From Siphonodentalium dalli (taxonomy: Eukaryota; Mollusca; Scaphopoda; Gadilida; Siphonodentaliidae): a stretch of 64,000 bases of DNA. Of this stretch, positions 11,156-23,808 are shown in pieces. A model generated the notes under the pieces. That model worked only from the letters and a program-made list of their open reading frames with translations. It was not told where the DNA came from and made no database searches. A program made the translations under genes and the position numbers. How positions within the stretch are numbered: position 1 is the first letter of the stretch; every line of letters starts with the position of its first letter. The stretch is taken from NCBI GenBank assembly GCA_032622095.1, contig CP136062.1:57304420-57368419 (forward strand), given 5' to 3'.

Positions 11156-12033
11156 TAACAAAATACAACACGATAACTGCCTGCAGTCAGTTTACCAGTT
11201 ATAATTACATTATTTCTCTCATTCAAAGTGGTTTTGAAGTCCAACGAATTGCCAAAACACTAAAAAAACAAGCAGGAATTTTTGTTTTAGTTGCGGAAAA
11301 ATTGCTTGTTGGTACCCTCTGATTAAAGTATTCTGTGTTATGTATGATGCATAGACAACCGCGTTCTCTTTAGTACAATTCGGGTAAACAATGATTAAAT
11401 GATATTTAAAATAAACTGTTGATTCGTAGTTGATAAAGAGTATACACCAATGAAACCACTTTGTTATAAATATCAATGACAACTGCAACTAAAACCTAAC
11501 CAATTCATATTCGAAATAAATTAAATGTTAAAAATGGGATAAACTTCGCTCATAGCTAGTCCGATCAGCCAGAGTCCGCATAAACAAGGGTCAGTATCAG
11601 CCGGATTGAATCGTCCATCTGGACAAGTGTGTCCGGTGTTCATAGTTTAGATCGATTCTCATCTGATAGCCATGTTTGTCAGTGGAATAAACAAACTAGC
11701 TGAGCAGCATGTGATCAACAATATCCCCATAACCGGTAGATCAACAACATTATAAGAACTCTTTGGATCTCCGGTGTAATGTCTTGTCATTAACTCATAA
11801 GCTCAGTTTACGGCATAAGTTATGGATTTTGTCGACTCCACGTGATAAGTAGGTAAGGATTTTAATAAAATATAACTTTGTGAATTGTAAGCGATTATTA
11901 CACGACCGGATTAAACTCCACATGACATGTAACTGTGGGACCATTGTTTAATATCTAACTACGTCTCAACACATCGTTTCACACGCCTCCAGAGCAGCAT
12001 TGTGTTCATTATCGTGAGTCGTGTTATACTTAC

Positions 12034-12207
12034 CGGGGGAGATATGACCTTTAACCTCTTGGAACATGGCTGTGTTTTTTATGAAGATTAGTCGGCCACA
12101 CATCTGATTACAGGCCGACATAGCATCACCATGGTTCTTTTTATCAGTGCTGATATATGTGCATATCCCGGCATCAGACAGCCACACATTGTTGCTCCCG
12201 GTGCAAT
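12034..12207 (-). CDS. C-type lectin domain, penultimate exon (gene 1)
   Basis: First half of the CTLD of the gene ending at 950. On the minus strand an acceptor (TGTGTTATAG) opens an exon starting with two bases, so it is phase 1. The donor is CCCCCG|GTAAGTATAA, also phase 1, giving 174 bp. It encodes about 58 residues: CTGSNNVWLSD, then CTYISTDKKNHGDAMSAC, MCGRLIFIKN and FQEVKGHISPG. These match the early cysteines, the 'A...C...G..L..I' helix and the strand before the WIG-type core of CTLDs. Joined to the exon at 950-1155 they make a complete CTLD of about 125 residues, the normal size. The signal-peptide exon should lie further right on this strand and was not identified. Confidence 0.87.
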
Positions 12208-12489
12208 CTATAACACAATGGACAATACATATGTATATTCGTTGTTGGTGGGATTGTGGGTTGTTCGTAAGATGATAGGTGTACATTTGTTGATCACTGT
12301 AAACAATTGTCTTATGTCCAGATGCTCTGATACTGGATAAAATAACATAACATTGTCCCTTTGGACAATTTTCTACACAACCGACACAAGAGTGTTGTTA
12401 TTCTATCGAGGAAACAATTTGCCATCAACCTTCGCCACTTATATATAGCCCACAATTAACTTCTACATCTTGGGGAATATTTGGGCAAT

Positions 12490-14480
12490 GTAGTCGAAAA
12501 CACCAACATCGCGGCCAGTTATTTGTGAACAGTCGTTTATTTAATGATAATAGCTCTGAAAAAAAGAACTATATTTCCCATCTTCATGTCCAATGTTCAA
12601 AACCAAAGTGGAGAATATGCTAACGGGAAAAAATGGTTCGACTAAAGGTATGTGCAAAACAATTCGTCAACACCCATTACCTGAAAATGTCCATGACACA
12701 CCACCTGTTCACACAGCTACATGAACAACCACTGCCATACAAAACACACACCCATAACGCATCTGGTAGTTACGTCCTTGTATCCCCCCACGACAGGAAC
12801 CATTCATCTAGCTACCCCATTATATATGTCAACCCAAAGTCAAAACGTACTAGCTGGCTATGCCCCAGTAACAACTATCGGTGACATGGGCTCTGCATGG
12901 GGGTATCCATCTTAGATGTTCTAACTGCCCCCCCCCCCCCACCTGAACTCTGGGAAATTGCATTTGCATGCACCCCTATTGATTAGAAAACTGACAATTC
13001 AAACCCATATGGTTATAGAAAGGTCCGATCTGACACAAGGTTGTGAAATGTCTAACTGTTGGTCATTTCATTTAAAATAACTGAAAGTAGGAATATGTGA
13101 ACATTGGCCTAAAACGACACCATTTTACACTGAATATCGGTTGGAAACTCAAATTATCTAAATATTTGAAACTCGTTTTCAACCTGACATTTCCAACTAC
13201 TGCAACTATAGACCGTTTATTATACGTGTTGAATTTCCAACTGGGGCACTAGCTAGTTACATCCCTGTAACATGATCACGATCCATCATCTAGGATCCTC
13301 CCTGTGACAACTTCTTGTTAGGAGGCATTCATTTAGCCAGATACGTACATGTATGTCCAGAAAAAAACTTGAAAAGTATGTATTCATATGTTATCCTATT
13401 TAAAATAACACCCGAAAGTAAACAACTAATTGCCTTATCTCAGCCAACGCCGATATAAGTACGATTCTCACTATCTAGTCGCGACGGCTTCTAAAGTCGA
13501 CACACGCCATACCTAACAATGGGCGCCACATGTTTGGCTATATTCGTAATGTAGTGCATGTAAAAAACCTATCCGAAAACTTCACACGTGCATAATTTAT
13601 AAGCCCAATGTTAACACAGTTTCGGAGAGATTGACCATTGGTAATCGAAAACACCAACATCCCGTTATTTGCGAACAGTGTTGTGAACAATCCAAAGTGG
13701 AGGATATGCTAATGGAGAAACTGGATCGACACCAGGTTTGCGCAACAAACACTCCGTCACCACCAATTAGAACCACAACTCTAGATATACCCCATTATAT
13801 ATGACAACCCAAAATCTAAACGTACTGGCTAGCTACGCCTCAACAACAATCATCAGCGACAGGGACGCTGGGGATAGGCCTATCCATCTTAGATTTTATA
13901 ATTGCCCCCCATGTAGAATAGACCTAAACTCTGGAAATTTCAGTTGCATGCATACCCGTTGATTAGAAATCTTGCAATTGATGACTCAAACCCGACTGGT
14001 TAGTCATTTTCAACCTGACACCCTAAAGGTTGTAAACATTCCAACCGTTGGCCATGTCATTTAACATTATTGAAAGTGGGATATATGAATCTTGGTCACA
14101 AACGACATAATTTTACACTGTATATATCAGTTGGAAACTCAAACTGTCGGAACAATCGCAACTTCTTTTCATTATGAAATTTCTAACTCTACCATTGATT
14201 TGGGCGTGCAATTTCCAACTGTAAAAAAATTGAAGGATGGTCAATTAGATAGCTACATTCCAGTAACATTAAACCAGCAACTATGTACCTCCCTGTGGCG
14301 GTACCTTGTGTGGAGCCATTTGTATAGCCAGATGCATACGTCCAGAAAAGTCATGACATATTATATTTCCGTATTATCCTTTTTTTAAATAACCCTCGAA
14401 AGAAAACCATACATTGCCTTACCTCTGTCAACGCTAATGTAGTGAATTATCAAGGCGGTTTCTAAGATCGAACCATTCCA
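12490..14480. repeat. Degenerate tandem duplication, units of about 1 kb
   Basis: 12492-13640 and 13642-14480 align colinearly. Both begin TCGAAAACACCAACATC, pass CCCCATTATATATG and AACGTACT, and end near a GCCTTA(T/C)CTC site. Identity is roughly 70-80% by eye, with indels. No coding potential is recognised, and there is a poly-C run near 12930-12941. Confidence 0.75.
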
Positions 14481-15817
14481 TAACAAGGACGAGTTCATTT
14501 ACATCTCTCATCGGGTGATGGTCTTATTTCGTCGATGTTGGTTGGTCCACTATCAAATGCTTACTTGTCCTCGTGCACTCGATGCCGATGTCAATGTGTA
14601 TTGTGATACTTATTGGTAATATATATGTTTAAATCAATGCTTACTAACCTCCCTGTTGCGGTAGAACGCCAATGAAGCATGTCAATAGCTCTAGGTCGTT
14701 TCCCGGACAACTTCGTCCTCCATATCTTGCTTCAGGGTTATCACAACGCCGCGTTCTTGTCTTCATTCCGTGACACCCATAAGCTGATACGCACGAATTG
14801 GAAACTGTCCAGAGCGCCCATTCTCCATCGACTAGAATCGTTAAACAGAATTTTACACTCTTAAATATAACAATCTATATAAATGTACCCTAAAGTGCAT
14901 ATAAGCCATATAGTGCCTACTGTGGTAACTTCATTTAGTACCATGGGTATTATATGGTCTCAGAACCTAGACATGGTTATAGATACTCTAGAGTACCAGA
15001 TTGTTGGTCGAAGATCATTGAATGCGGCGATCACGTGGTGAACACCCCGCTTTCAACTTTTATTTGGAGTCGGATTCGGAGTAGTTTTATACTTTAAATG
15101 TGACCCTTTAGTTACGTTGTTACGTAGCTATAGGTGATGATCAGAATTACCGAAGCCGTATTTTCGTAATGTGTTCATATTATTTTAGGGCGAAATGGAT
15201 GATTCTACACTACCACACTGCTGGAATAATGTTAACACGGTCTGATTTCGGTTTGTATGTAAACCGGACAAGATGTTAATGTGCAAAAACCGGCCGATGG
15301 CTATACACTTTGAGTTGTTAATTTTCGAGTTGATAATTGACTCGAGTGCTCCAAGGCTGTTGTGCTTGGCAGTGTTGTGACTGTTTGAAGACACAGATAC
15401 TTAAGTTATACAAGAGTATAAACGCATCAGAATAATTCACAAGAGCATTGATGTCAACTACTAGTCTGGTGACTACGGGGCAATACAATGAATAACAACA
15501 GTGTTGCAGTCATTAGTCGGAATTAATTATCTCGAACTGACATGTGGTCACATATCAGTCACTCATGATGCATCATATTCATCAATTTTCATCGAAACAT
15601 GTATTACTATGAGTTGCGAACCATGTCGCCAATTCATCGCCCAGTTACGGAGTCTGCTGGTATTATGAATGATTCTATCGAACAGTATGCGACGAACTGA
15701 TGACGGATCCTATTCCATCCAATATCACTGAATAACTGAAGCAATCACAAGCTGTTATTACAATGCTTTGACTTTGTTCATTTGAACTAAATATATGCTT
15801 TAATCAATATACCCATT
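14480..15817. other. Gene-free stretch
   Basis: AT-rich sequence upstream (on the minus strand) of the lectin exons. It may hold the missing 5' exon of lectin gene 1, but I could not find an ATG plus hydrophobic segment with a phase-1 donor that I trust. No repeat of note. Confidence 0.4.
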
Positions 15818-16263
15818 TGTGACCCGCCATATCAAATCCAGTCGTAAGTCGGGATTTCTTTTACCCTGTGCCAATGCATTATCTTATATATGCGAGTCGA
15901 TCATAGGTCGCCTCGCATATATAAGAGAATGCATTGTCCTAACAATTTTAATAATTTTTTCTTGTATTCTTTAACAATTTTATAATTTCACCCATACAGA
16001 GCCCCAGACAAACATGAACAGACGACACTCTTCTATATGCTTCTATATTTGTGTTGGGCTCCCTGCAGGGTAATGGATTTTTTGTTTTGTCCTAAAAATT
16101 GTAAGAAACATTTATTTTAAAAAAATGATAAAAAATTGTCAGGCCAATGCATTCTCTTATATATGCGAGGCGACCTATGGTCGACTCGCATAGATAAGAG
16201 AATGCATTGTCACAGGGTAAAAAAAATCCCGACTTACGACTGGATTTGATATGGCGGGTCACA
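15818..16263. mobile_element. Fold-back MITE with palindromes inside each arm (446 bp)
   Basis: TGTGACCCGCCATATCAAAT at the left is mirrored at the right end. Arms 15818-15945 and 16139-16263 are inverted copies. Each arm also contains its own hairpin, AATGCATT...CTTATATATGCGAG against its complement. The centre is A/T-rich with no coding sequence. It lies directly left of the retrotransposon at 16270. Confidence 0.85.
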
Positions 16264-16278
16264 TTTAACAAGGTTTTA

Positions 16279-17210
16279 TGCCACTAATGACCGCCATTCA
16301 ACCACGCAGACCAACAGAAAGCGAAACAAACGGAAGCAACCCAGTCCAGCTGACTCCTCCTCTGAGTCCTCTTCCACACCAAAACAAAGCAGTCATAGAC
16401 TTAATTCAGTAACTAGCCATACTAAGGCACAAACCACCATAAATGAAACGAACAAAGAAAACACTAGACCCAACAACAACAACAACAACAAACGACCGGC
16501 AACTCTATTCATAGACAATCCAACACATGACATGCTAAACAATCGCTACGCACTGCATGGTATATTAGGGTCAAATACCCTATTAAAACTCAAACGACTA
16601 AGCGTCAAAACATGCTAGTATATCCTTCGAACGGAGCAACCAGAACATATCTACTAACAAAAGCTCACAAAGAAATGCAAGCCCTTAAAGCGGCAAATGT
16701 TAAATTTAGACCAACCAAAGGTCAATCCCAACCAAACAATGACCATCTCTTCGTGGTCATCTGCGGAGTCCACCCCAATATATCAGAGGACCAAATAATA
16801 CAAATCATTGGCACAAACTTCGAAGCAAAACAACTAATTTCACCCAAACAGGATAACCAACTCACCTACAAAATGAAAATCAAATGCCCAAATAAACAGA
16901 GCAAAGATAAATTACTCAAAGGTGTATACCTTGGCAGTAACAAATATAAATCAATCGTTCTAGACTATAAACCTCAAGCCCATGTCACACAATGTTATAA
17001 ATGTCAATTTTTCCATCACACCGCAAAATTTTGTGAAAAGGAAAATTAAATTTCTAAACGCTGCGCGAGCCAATATGACCATAAACACTGTCAAACAGAT
17101 CAACGGAATACAAATGCGCCAACTGCAAAGGGAATCACCCAACCACATTTAAAGGATGTCCCAGATACATTTCGGAAGTAATACGCGCAGAGAGTAAGAA
17201 ATGATCATAT
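16279..17210 (+). pseudogene. Retrotransposon ORF1 (gag-like, zinc knuckle) remnant
   Basis: The ORF1 product of LINE elements binds element RNA. Reading frames from an ATG at 16279 give a Ser/Asn-rich, polar N-terminus, then an open stretch at 16612-17049 with an RRM-like portion and a CCHC knuckle (CYKCQFFHHTAKFC, spacing C-2-C-4-H-4-C). A stop follows at 17047-17049, and a second Cys/His cluster (RCASQYDHKHC) continues after it. At least one frameshift separates the N-terminal and central parts. Confidence 0.75.
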
Positions 17211-17481
17211 GCAACCATAGCACAAAGACCGGCAGAACCCAAAGATGCACTCAGACTGGCCAACACCTTATATTCATGCCTTTTTTTTTAGTCCCACAAA
17301 CTGAGATACCAAAACGCCTAACAAGCTCAAAGAAAAATTATCCAGACAAAACAAAATAATGTGAACAAATACTACAAAACAAATATAACAAAAGGCGTTA
17401 TGCATTTTCACGAAATGACCAAAGCAAGTAGATACCGAAACAAGAATAGGAAAAACAATCTCCTCAACCAAATATTCTCCA

Positions 17482-20040
17482 ATGGCAGCACAAAGCAACC
17501 TTAACATAGCCCATATAAACGCGAATAGCATTAGGGCTCGCAAACAGGAACTAATAGAATACGTTGAAGAAAACAAAATATATATACCCAAATTCTCATT
17601 CCCGGGCTTCAATACACATATGAAAGACCGAGCTTCTATGGGGGGTGCGGTCGCGATATTATTCAGACATCATATCAAATACACCGTTATAAACACATCC
17701 AAACTCACAGACGAAATTATCGCAATAGAAATAACCATAAACAATAGAAAAACAGCAATCATATCCCTATATGTCCCTCCTGGCAAAACCCCTCCCCAGC
17801 TAGATAGTTTCAAACACTTCAAAGATACATATAAAAACTGTATCTTCATGGGAGACCTTAATGCGAAACATATAGTGTACACATGCAGCAAAACTAATAC
17901 ATACGGAGACGCACTATTCAACATTATTGAACACCAAGATCTAGTTCTATTAAATAACAAAGGAATCGCAACCCACCACGACAACAAAACAAAAATATGG
18001 GACATGCTTGACTTTGCGCCAGCCACACTATCAATAGCAAAAACAATAAACAAATGCAAAATCGGCTTCGGTGTAGGAAGTGACCACTACCCGGTTGAAC
18101 TATATATTTTAAACGCAAAACCACAACGAAACAAAGCTATCACTAGGAGAAACCTTAGGAATGCAGACTGGGATAAATTTAAACTCCAATATAGATAACT
18201 TTGAAATCAAAACTCCTAAAGACATTGAAACCGCAGCCAAATCGATATCCGAAACACTCAAGGACGCTATCGACATAGCATGCCCCAAAAAGGAAATAAA
18301 GCAAAATAAATGGAGAGTTTCGAAGGAAACACTTGAAATTATCCGACTCAAACAAAAAATATGTAGACTAATGCAAAAACATCCAAACGGCACCCAGAAA
18401 AGAACCACGTATAATAACCTAACGCGACAAGTTTAAAAAGCAGTTAAACTCGACAAACGAGAATCCTGGGAACGAGTAACTACTCAATTGGGAGACAGAC
18501 ACTTAGACGGGAAATTTTGGAAAACATTCAACGTTCTAACTGGCCAAGCCAAATTAAACAAAAACGACAAACCACTTAATGACGAAAATGGCGAATTATT
18601 CACAAACGAGTCAGACAAAGCTTCAATTTTCGCAAAATCCCTGCAAAATATTCATTAAACCCACACTGGAAATCAGTTTTGCGAACAATTCAGAACCCAG
18701 GTAATAATTTACATTAGAGAAAACGAACACACATTCATACAACTTAACGAACCTAGTGAAGAACCGGACGACGATCACGCACTCGCTAAGAAAATGACAA
18801 TTCAAGAAATTAAGAACTGCCTCAAACATGCCAAACCAATTAAAACCCCAAGCGACGATGAAATAACCTTTGGCACAATTAAACAAGTACCAGAAGCTCT
18901 ACTCAATAGATTAGAGACAACCTATAATAAATGTTTACAACATGGATACTTCCCTAAAACATGGAAATCTGCACTAGGAGTTATGATTCCCAAACCAAAT
19001 GAAGATCACACAATTGCGACAAATTTTAGACCTATCAGTTTACTTCAATCCTTGGGCAAACTATTCGAAAGAATTATCAGCACTAGAATATCCGACCACT
19101 TAGAAAATCAAAATTTCTTTAACAAATTCCAACGCGCGTACAGAAGGGCGTGCGAAGGAACCGAACACATTTACAGAATAGTCGAAGATATGCGCACTGC
19201 ACTAAATAGGGGGTGGGTTGGAGCTGCAACTTGACGTGGACAAAGCATTTGATTCAGTCTGGCACCACGGACTCCGATATAAATTAAAGACAACTACAGA
19301 TATATCAAATCCAGTCCGTTACTATTTTTAATCTACGTGAATGACATACCCAATAACCCAACATACAATGTTCAAATTTCGCAATTCGCTGACGACCTGG
19401 GCCTTTGGACCACGGGGGGTAACCCTAAACAACTGGAAATCAGAATTCAAAAACAACTTAACGATATCGAAGGATGGTGCTCCTCAACGCTAAGAAAACT
19501 CAATTAATAGTATTCAGTAAATAGGAAAAAATCGAACTCAAACTTTCCATATTTGGAGAAAATTTCGAACAAACCGAGGAGGCAACACACTTGGGCATAA
19601 CTCTGGGCATAACTCTGAACTATAAACTAAATTTCAAGAAACATATAACTACTATCGCAACCAAGACAAAACAGAGAATTTGACTTTTGAGAATGCTCAT
19701 GGGCACATCGTGGGGACTTAACTCCGTAACCCTAATACAACTTTATAAACAGTATATAAGACCAATTATGGAATAAGCGGAATTGTTACTGCAGAACTAC
19801 CCAAGGCAACCCTAAATAAACTTCAAGTAATTAAAAACTCCGCTTTAAGAATGGCACTACAGGAAAATATCGTACCCCAATTCACAGCCATATTAATTCC
19901 CACACGAAACAACATACGCTCGTGTTTAAATGTGAAATAATAACGATATCATTAAAATATAAAGACACTCAGGATTTGTTAGATTTCCAACATCACTACA
20001 ATAATATCAAGTTCAGAGAATTTTCAGTTGACAACAAAAT
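17482..20040 (+). pseudogene. Retrotransposon ORF2 (endonuclease and reverse transcriptase) remnant
   Basis: Residues from 17482 form an apurinic-like endonuclease. NIAHINANSI contains the conserved Asn, MGDLNAKH the GDxN motif and SDHYPV the SDH motif. The conserved 'ETW' segment is missing between KIYIPK and FSFPGF, so the domain is internally deleted. Reverse-transcriptase pieces follow: KTPSDDEITFGTIKQ, NFRPISLLQSLGKLFERI, DVDKAFDSVWHHGL, then LLFLIYVNDIP and the catalytic QFADD near 19385. About 60 or more residues, including the PQGS region, are deleted between the DSVWHHGL and LIYVND segments. The C-terminal thumb (HLGITLNY, YIRPIME) is broken by stops. Confidence 0.85.
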
Positions 20041-20049
20041 TTAACACTT

Positions 20050-21300
20050 TATGAAGATGCAGTATGCACGACCATCAACATTAGTGTGAATAAAGATGGT
20101 GTCAGAATGTTCAATGGAGCAAAGGACCGACTCGGCCGCTGATTGGTGGATTATAACGGCCACTAATTATTTGATTGACGCTTATAGAAGGATCCATTAT
20201 CCATGTAAACCGGTGTACATGGAGTTTTGTCATGACCAACATAATGTCGGTCTCTATAGCGAAACACTTGCAAGCGAATCTGGACGAATGTTATTTAACT
20301 GAATTTATTTATTATTTTTTTTTATTTCCATAATATGTAGTCACATATAATCTCACAACATCATATAAACATGTAAATAATTTCATAATTGGTCACATTA
20401 TTCATAAAAAGCCACAATTTATATTCCGTGAGCTGAGATTTGAATTCACGGTTAAATGCCTATTACGTGAATCCGAATCCACTTCATTCATCCGAAAATA
20501 TACTGCAAATGAATTCATATGAGTCCAAGATGCATGACGATTACACACGAACAATAACCAAAGTTATCAACATGAGAATTGATTCTAGCCATAAACTAAA
20601 TTGCGATATATTATACGTTTTGCGAGGTAACTCATCGTCCGTTATATAATTGTATACACTTGGAATATTAGAAACTAGCACACGCCATGCAGAAAAGGCA
20701 ATCACGAAATACATGTATATGATATGAAATTCAAAGCATCCGCTGATGATTTATCAAAACATTAATAATACCTGGATGTGGTGACATAAATCTAACATTT
20801 TATTTGACACATTCGTCTGGAAATAGTATGAGAAGAATCAGATCTTATTCCGGTTTTGTGTTTGATATGTAAATTTGTATCATTGAATGATTCGAACATA
20901 GTGAAAAGTTAAAATATTTTGATTTAGAAGCACATTTTCTTGCAAAGCGATGTCCGTTCCATCGACCCTCACACATGGCGTATTGTTAATGTTCTTGTTG
21001 TCATTTCAGATTAAACATATTGTTCAAATACTGGAAATTTAAACACAGTCTCCCTTTGATAATATACGAAACACAATAATGTGACATAGAAAACGAGTGT
21101 TAATAGAAAATTGGCATGCTAAATTATTTTTGTCACCCTATCTTCAAATACACACCTTTAATTCACAATAGTTTGCGCCTGGAATAATGAGGGCCGCAAC
21201 TTGTCAGTTTATATTTCTATAAATGTTTTCACGATCACTGAAGCAAACACATTTGAAGTATTGCATAGTCATAGTGAGATACTGATACGGTAACAACGAA
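20050..21300. other. Gene-free stretch
   Basis: AT-rich sequence between the retrotransposon and the minisatellites. The 3' exon(s) of the TSP1 gene could lie here or in 21500-22600, but none can be called with confidence. There is a T-rich tract at 20310-20330. Confidence 0.4.
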
Positions 21301-21305
21301 AAACC

Positions 21306-21490
21306 TTCACCTCGCATATATGTGGACACTTTACCTCTCCTACATGTATGTTTGGATACTTTGCCTCACCTATGTGTGGACACTTTAACTCACCTATGAA
21401 TGGACACTTTACCTGGCATATGTTTAGACATTTTACCTCGCCTATATATGTTTGGACACTTTACCTCACCTATATTCACATGGACACTTT
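21306..21490. repeat. Short tandem repeat (TGGACACTTTACCTC type)
   Basis: About seven degenerate units of 25-30 bp containing GGACACTTTACCTC followed by ACCTATATATGT-like spacers. Confidence 0.75.
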
Positions 21491-21597
21491 GAGGCCACTG
21501 ATAACTATACATGAGTTTGGCAAGTCATTTTATTATATTTTCGTCCACTTTTTACTTCAAAATATAAATCATATCCCACTCACAGAAGAACGAACGT

Positions 21598-21770
21598 GTT
21601 ATCTCACTCTCAATATGTTATCATACTCTCAATATGTTATCTCACTCTCAATATGTTATCTCACTCTCAATATGTTATCTCACTCTCAATATGTTATCCT
21701 ACTCTCAATATGTTATCCTACTCCCAATATGTTATCCTACTCTCAATATGTTATCTCACTCTCAACACTG
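21598..21770. repeat. 19-bp minisatellite
   Basis: About nine head-to-tail copies of TGTTATCTCACTCTCAATA with few substitutions (T to C within ATCCTACTC variants). Several forward frames stay open only because of the repeat. Confidence 0.92.
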
Positions 21771-21919
21771 CGTCATGACGTCAATGTGTTCGTCATTCGG
21801 TATCCTTGCGCGTTATTTTAACATAAATTGGGGTATTGTAACTTTAAGAACGTATACCATTGTGTTTCACTGTGGTCTGGGTGGTAACAAACTGGTATAG
21901 AAAATATAATAAACACAAA

Positions 21920-22030
21920 AGTAAACTGTTCTGAGTAGCGTACGGATGTTCTGCTCTCGTGAGATGTGAGGAGCCATCCTCCGCATCTCACTCGAGGAGA
22001 GAAACCGTACGCTACTCAGAACACTTTACT
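21920..22030. repeat. Fold-back hairpin of about 110 bp
   Basis: AGTAAACTGTTCTGAGTAGC on the left pairs with GCTACTCAGAACACTTTACT on the right, and pairing continues inward through CTCGTGAGATG. The short loop is near 21975. Looks like a miniature inverted-repeat element. Confidence 0.8.
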
Positions 22031-22624
22031 CTTGCTGTGTTGGTAAGTCTATTTATTACACACGCGTTGTTGTATTATAAGTTAACTCATACGTGGTCAT
22101 TTCGACAGTTCGCTCTAGGGCGATCCTGCATCACTGGAGACGGATGACGTGATTTCATTTCTAACGGCGACGTAACGAGAACTTAAGAAGTGTGTGATAC
22201 AAAAAACATTTTGCAAAACAACGAGTTTCGATAGGAAAAGCTTAGAATAATATGAATTTTGTTTATGTTTGGGGTATATGTAATAAATAGAGTCACACTC
22301 GTATCAGTTTTAGTTAATGATTATCCCACTCGAACGGATTGCCTCCTGCTGCCGTGTATCCTTCCGCCATTCTTACTCATGCAATAATCACTAACCCAAA
22401 ATAACACAGTGTGGCTCTAAATATTCTTGTTATATATTCATGGTGTATATATAGTATTATATACATATAGATTCAGTGTATATAAAAGCCGCGCATTAGT
22501 ATCAAGTATTCCTCGACATTTCCCTATCTATTTTGATCACCATAATATGCAAGAAATTACTAGAATTATCTTAAGGAATAAATAACTATGTTGGCATTAT
22601 ATTCCTTAAAAGCAAGCCACTTAC

Positions 22625-22792
22625 CGGGACAATTTGATTGGACACAATTATTAATTTCTTCATCTGGTCCCTGGCAATAGCTTCCTCCGTTTGTTGGTGG
22701 TGGGTTTGTGCAATTTCTTGACTTAATGGCGGTTCCAACACCACATTCAATGTTGCATGGGTAAACAGTCCAGTTGGTCCAACCACCATTGA
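22625..22792 (-). CDS. TSP1 domain exon 3 of the secreted TSP1-repeat gene
   Basis: A complete thrombospondin type-1 repeat on one symmetrical phase 1-1 exon of 168 bp. Minus-strand acceptor CTTGTTACAG, donor CCCG|GTAAGTGG. The product reads NGGWTNWTVYPCNIECGVG, then SRNCTNPPP, YCQGP and CVQSNCPG: the W-x-x-W ladder, six cysteines and the Arg of the TSP1 fold are all present. Such domains mediate adhesion, matrix or pathogen contacts outside cells. The donor shows that at least one more exon follows to the left; I did not identify it, so the C-terminus is missing from this annotation. NCT and NWT are potential N-glycosylation sites. Confidence 0.9.
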
Positions 22793-23589
22793 CTGTAACA
22801 AGGAATGCAATATGTCGGATTAGTCTCAGAGTCTATATACAACTATATTACGTAATTGTCCTATAGATGAACATTCTGAGAAACTAACTCGGCCCTAGAA
22901 TAATTAGGCCCTCTCAATGTGGTTCCTCAATAGTGACGCATTATTTTCGGTTCAAATGTTCATTACAGAGTTACAAAAGATGCTTATTAAGGTCCACTCT
23001 AAGTTTATTCGTAAACATTCTGATATTTTAAAATGGAGTTTGTCAGGGTATGCATGGGGAAATTGTTTGAACTTTGGTACAGATTACCACTAACACAAAT
23101 TATATAACCACGCGTTATAGTAAATTGTCTGCAAACTTATCGGTTACAACCCATAAGCTTATTCGAAACAAGAGTTATTTCTTACAATTTTATCCGTCGT
23201 TTCACAGGGGAACCGCCATAAGTAGAAGGCAGAAGTAAACCAAGTGAAAACACTTTCCAACGAAATTGGCACGCGGGTAAAGTTGAAACAGACACACTTG
23301 ACACTCGGCATTTTTTTTAATTGACTAACCGGTACGTATCACGCACTGTGCAGCTGGGGCCCGTGCACGTGGAATTTGTATATTGCGACTGTAGTGACAC
23401 AGACTTGTTAGTATAGATTCCGTGTTTCATTTCTGTGCACGAGTCATGTTGCTTTATTGATATAATTGTGCACTTATGATTAGGAGGAACTATTCTTCAA
23501 ATTGTTGTACTATTAAAAGAAAAATGCCGCGAGAGCTTAGCAACTTTGAGCTTTAATAAGGTGCATATAATAAAAAGCATACCTACAGT

Positions 23590-23728
23590 TTTTTGTTTGA
23601 ATACCTGAAACATCTCATTCGTGTCTGGAAAGAAACATCGAATTTTCACTCGCGGCTTGCAGCAGCTCGTGAAATTTTGATATTTATTTCCAGACACTCA
23701 TGGGATATTTCGGTATTCAAACAAAAAC
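23590..23728. repeat. Fold-back MITE in a TSP1-gene intron
   Basis: TTTTGTTTGAATACC at the left is mirrored by GGTATTCAAACAAAAA at the right, with inner pairing of GTGTCTGGAAA with TTTCCAGACAC. About 139 bp, not coding. Confidence 0.82.
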
Positions 23729-23808
23729 AAGGTATTCTCTATGTATTCGTGTGTTTTTGGTTATTAAAATGTTACAAACAATCATTACTTAAATGCTGCA
23801 TCACTCAC

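Larger units (their letters stand above)
1..11330. repeat. Segmental duplication, copy 1
   Basis: This block aligns colinearly and in the same orientation with 54665-64000 (position 3 pairs with 54667, and 11330 with 64000). Shared landmarks in order are the 52-bp minisatellite, a C-type lectin exon, the stretch starting near 4747/61390, and the stretch ending at GATTAAAGTA. Copy 1 carries extra DNA at 1760-3952, about 4138-4310, 6866-10603 and roughly 10838-11290. Unique parts look around 90-95% identical by eye. The left end lies at or before the window start. Confidence 0.93.
1156..12033 (-). other. Intron of C-type lectin gene 1, about 10.9 kb
   Basis: Bounded by a donor reading CCCCCG|GTAAGTATAA on the minus strand at 12034/12033 and the acceptor at 1156/1155. 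It contains two inserted DNA transposons (1760-3952 and 6866-10603) and a smaller repeat insert (10838-11155), most of which are absent from the equivalent stretch of copy 2. The rest, including 4000-6860 and 11160-12030, is AT-rich with no coding or RNA signal that I can see. Confidence 0.8.
16266..20050 (+). mobile_element. Decayed Jockey-like non-LTR retrotransposon
   Basis: A plus-strand element with a gag-like ORF1 (zinc knuckle) followed by an endonuclease/reverse-transcriptase ORF2 carrying many stops and frameshifts. This architecture is typical of the Jockey group of LINE elements, which copy themselves through RNA and target-primed reverse transcription. The 5' part begins right after the MITE. 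No clear poly-A tail or target duplication is seen, so the 3' end is approximate. It is inactive. Confidence 0.85.

Noticed and set aside
11966-12286. A single 106-residue protein from an ATG at 12286
   Set aside because: Residues before the CTGSNN start and after ISPG are intron; splice sites at 12207 and 12034 explain the real exon.
21959-22147. Small membrane protein frame on the plus strand
   Set aside because: Its first half lies in the 21920-22030 hairpin, and no splice or conservation evidence supports it.
22478-22500. TATATAAAAG core promoter on the plus strand
   Set aside because: It is a good TATA match, but it sits in an AT-rich stretch with no downstream open frame or exon, so it is not called.
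22586-22810. A 74-residue protein on the minus strand
   Set aside because: It is a frame shadow of the TSP1 exon at 22625-22792, whose correct frame shows all TSP1 residues.
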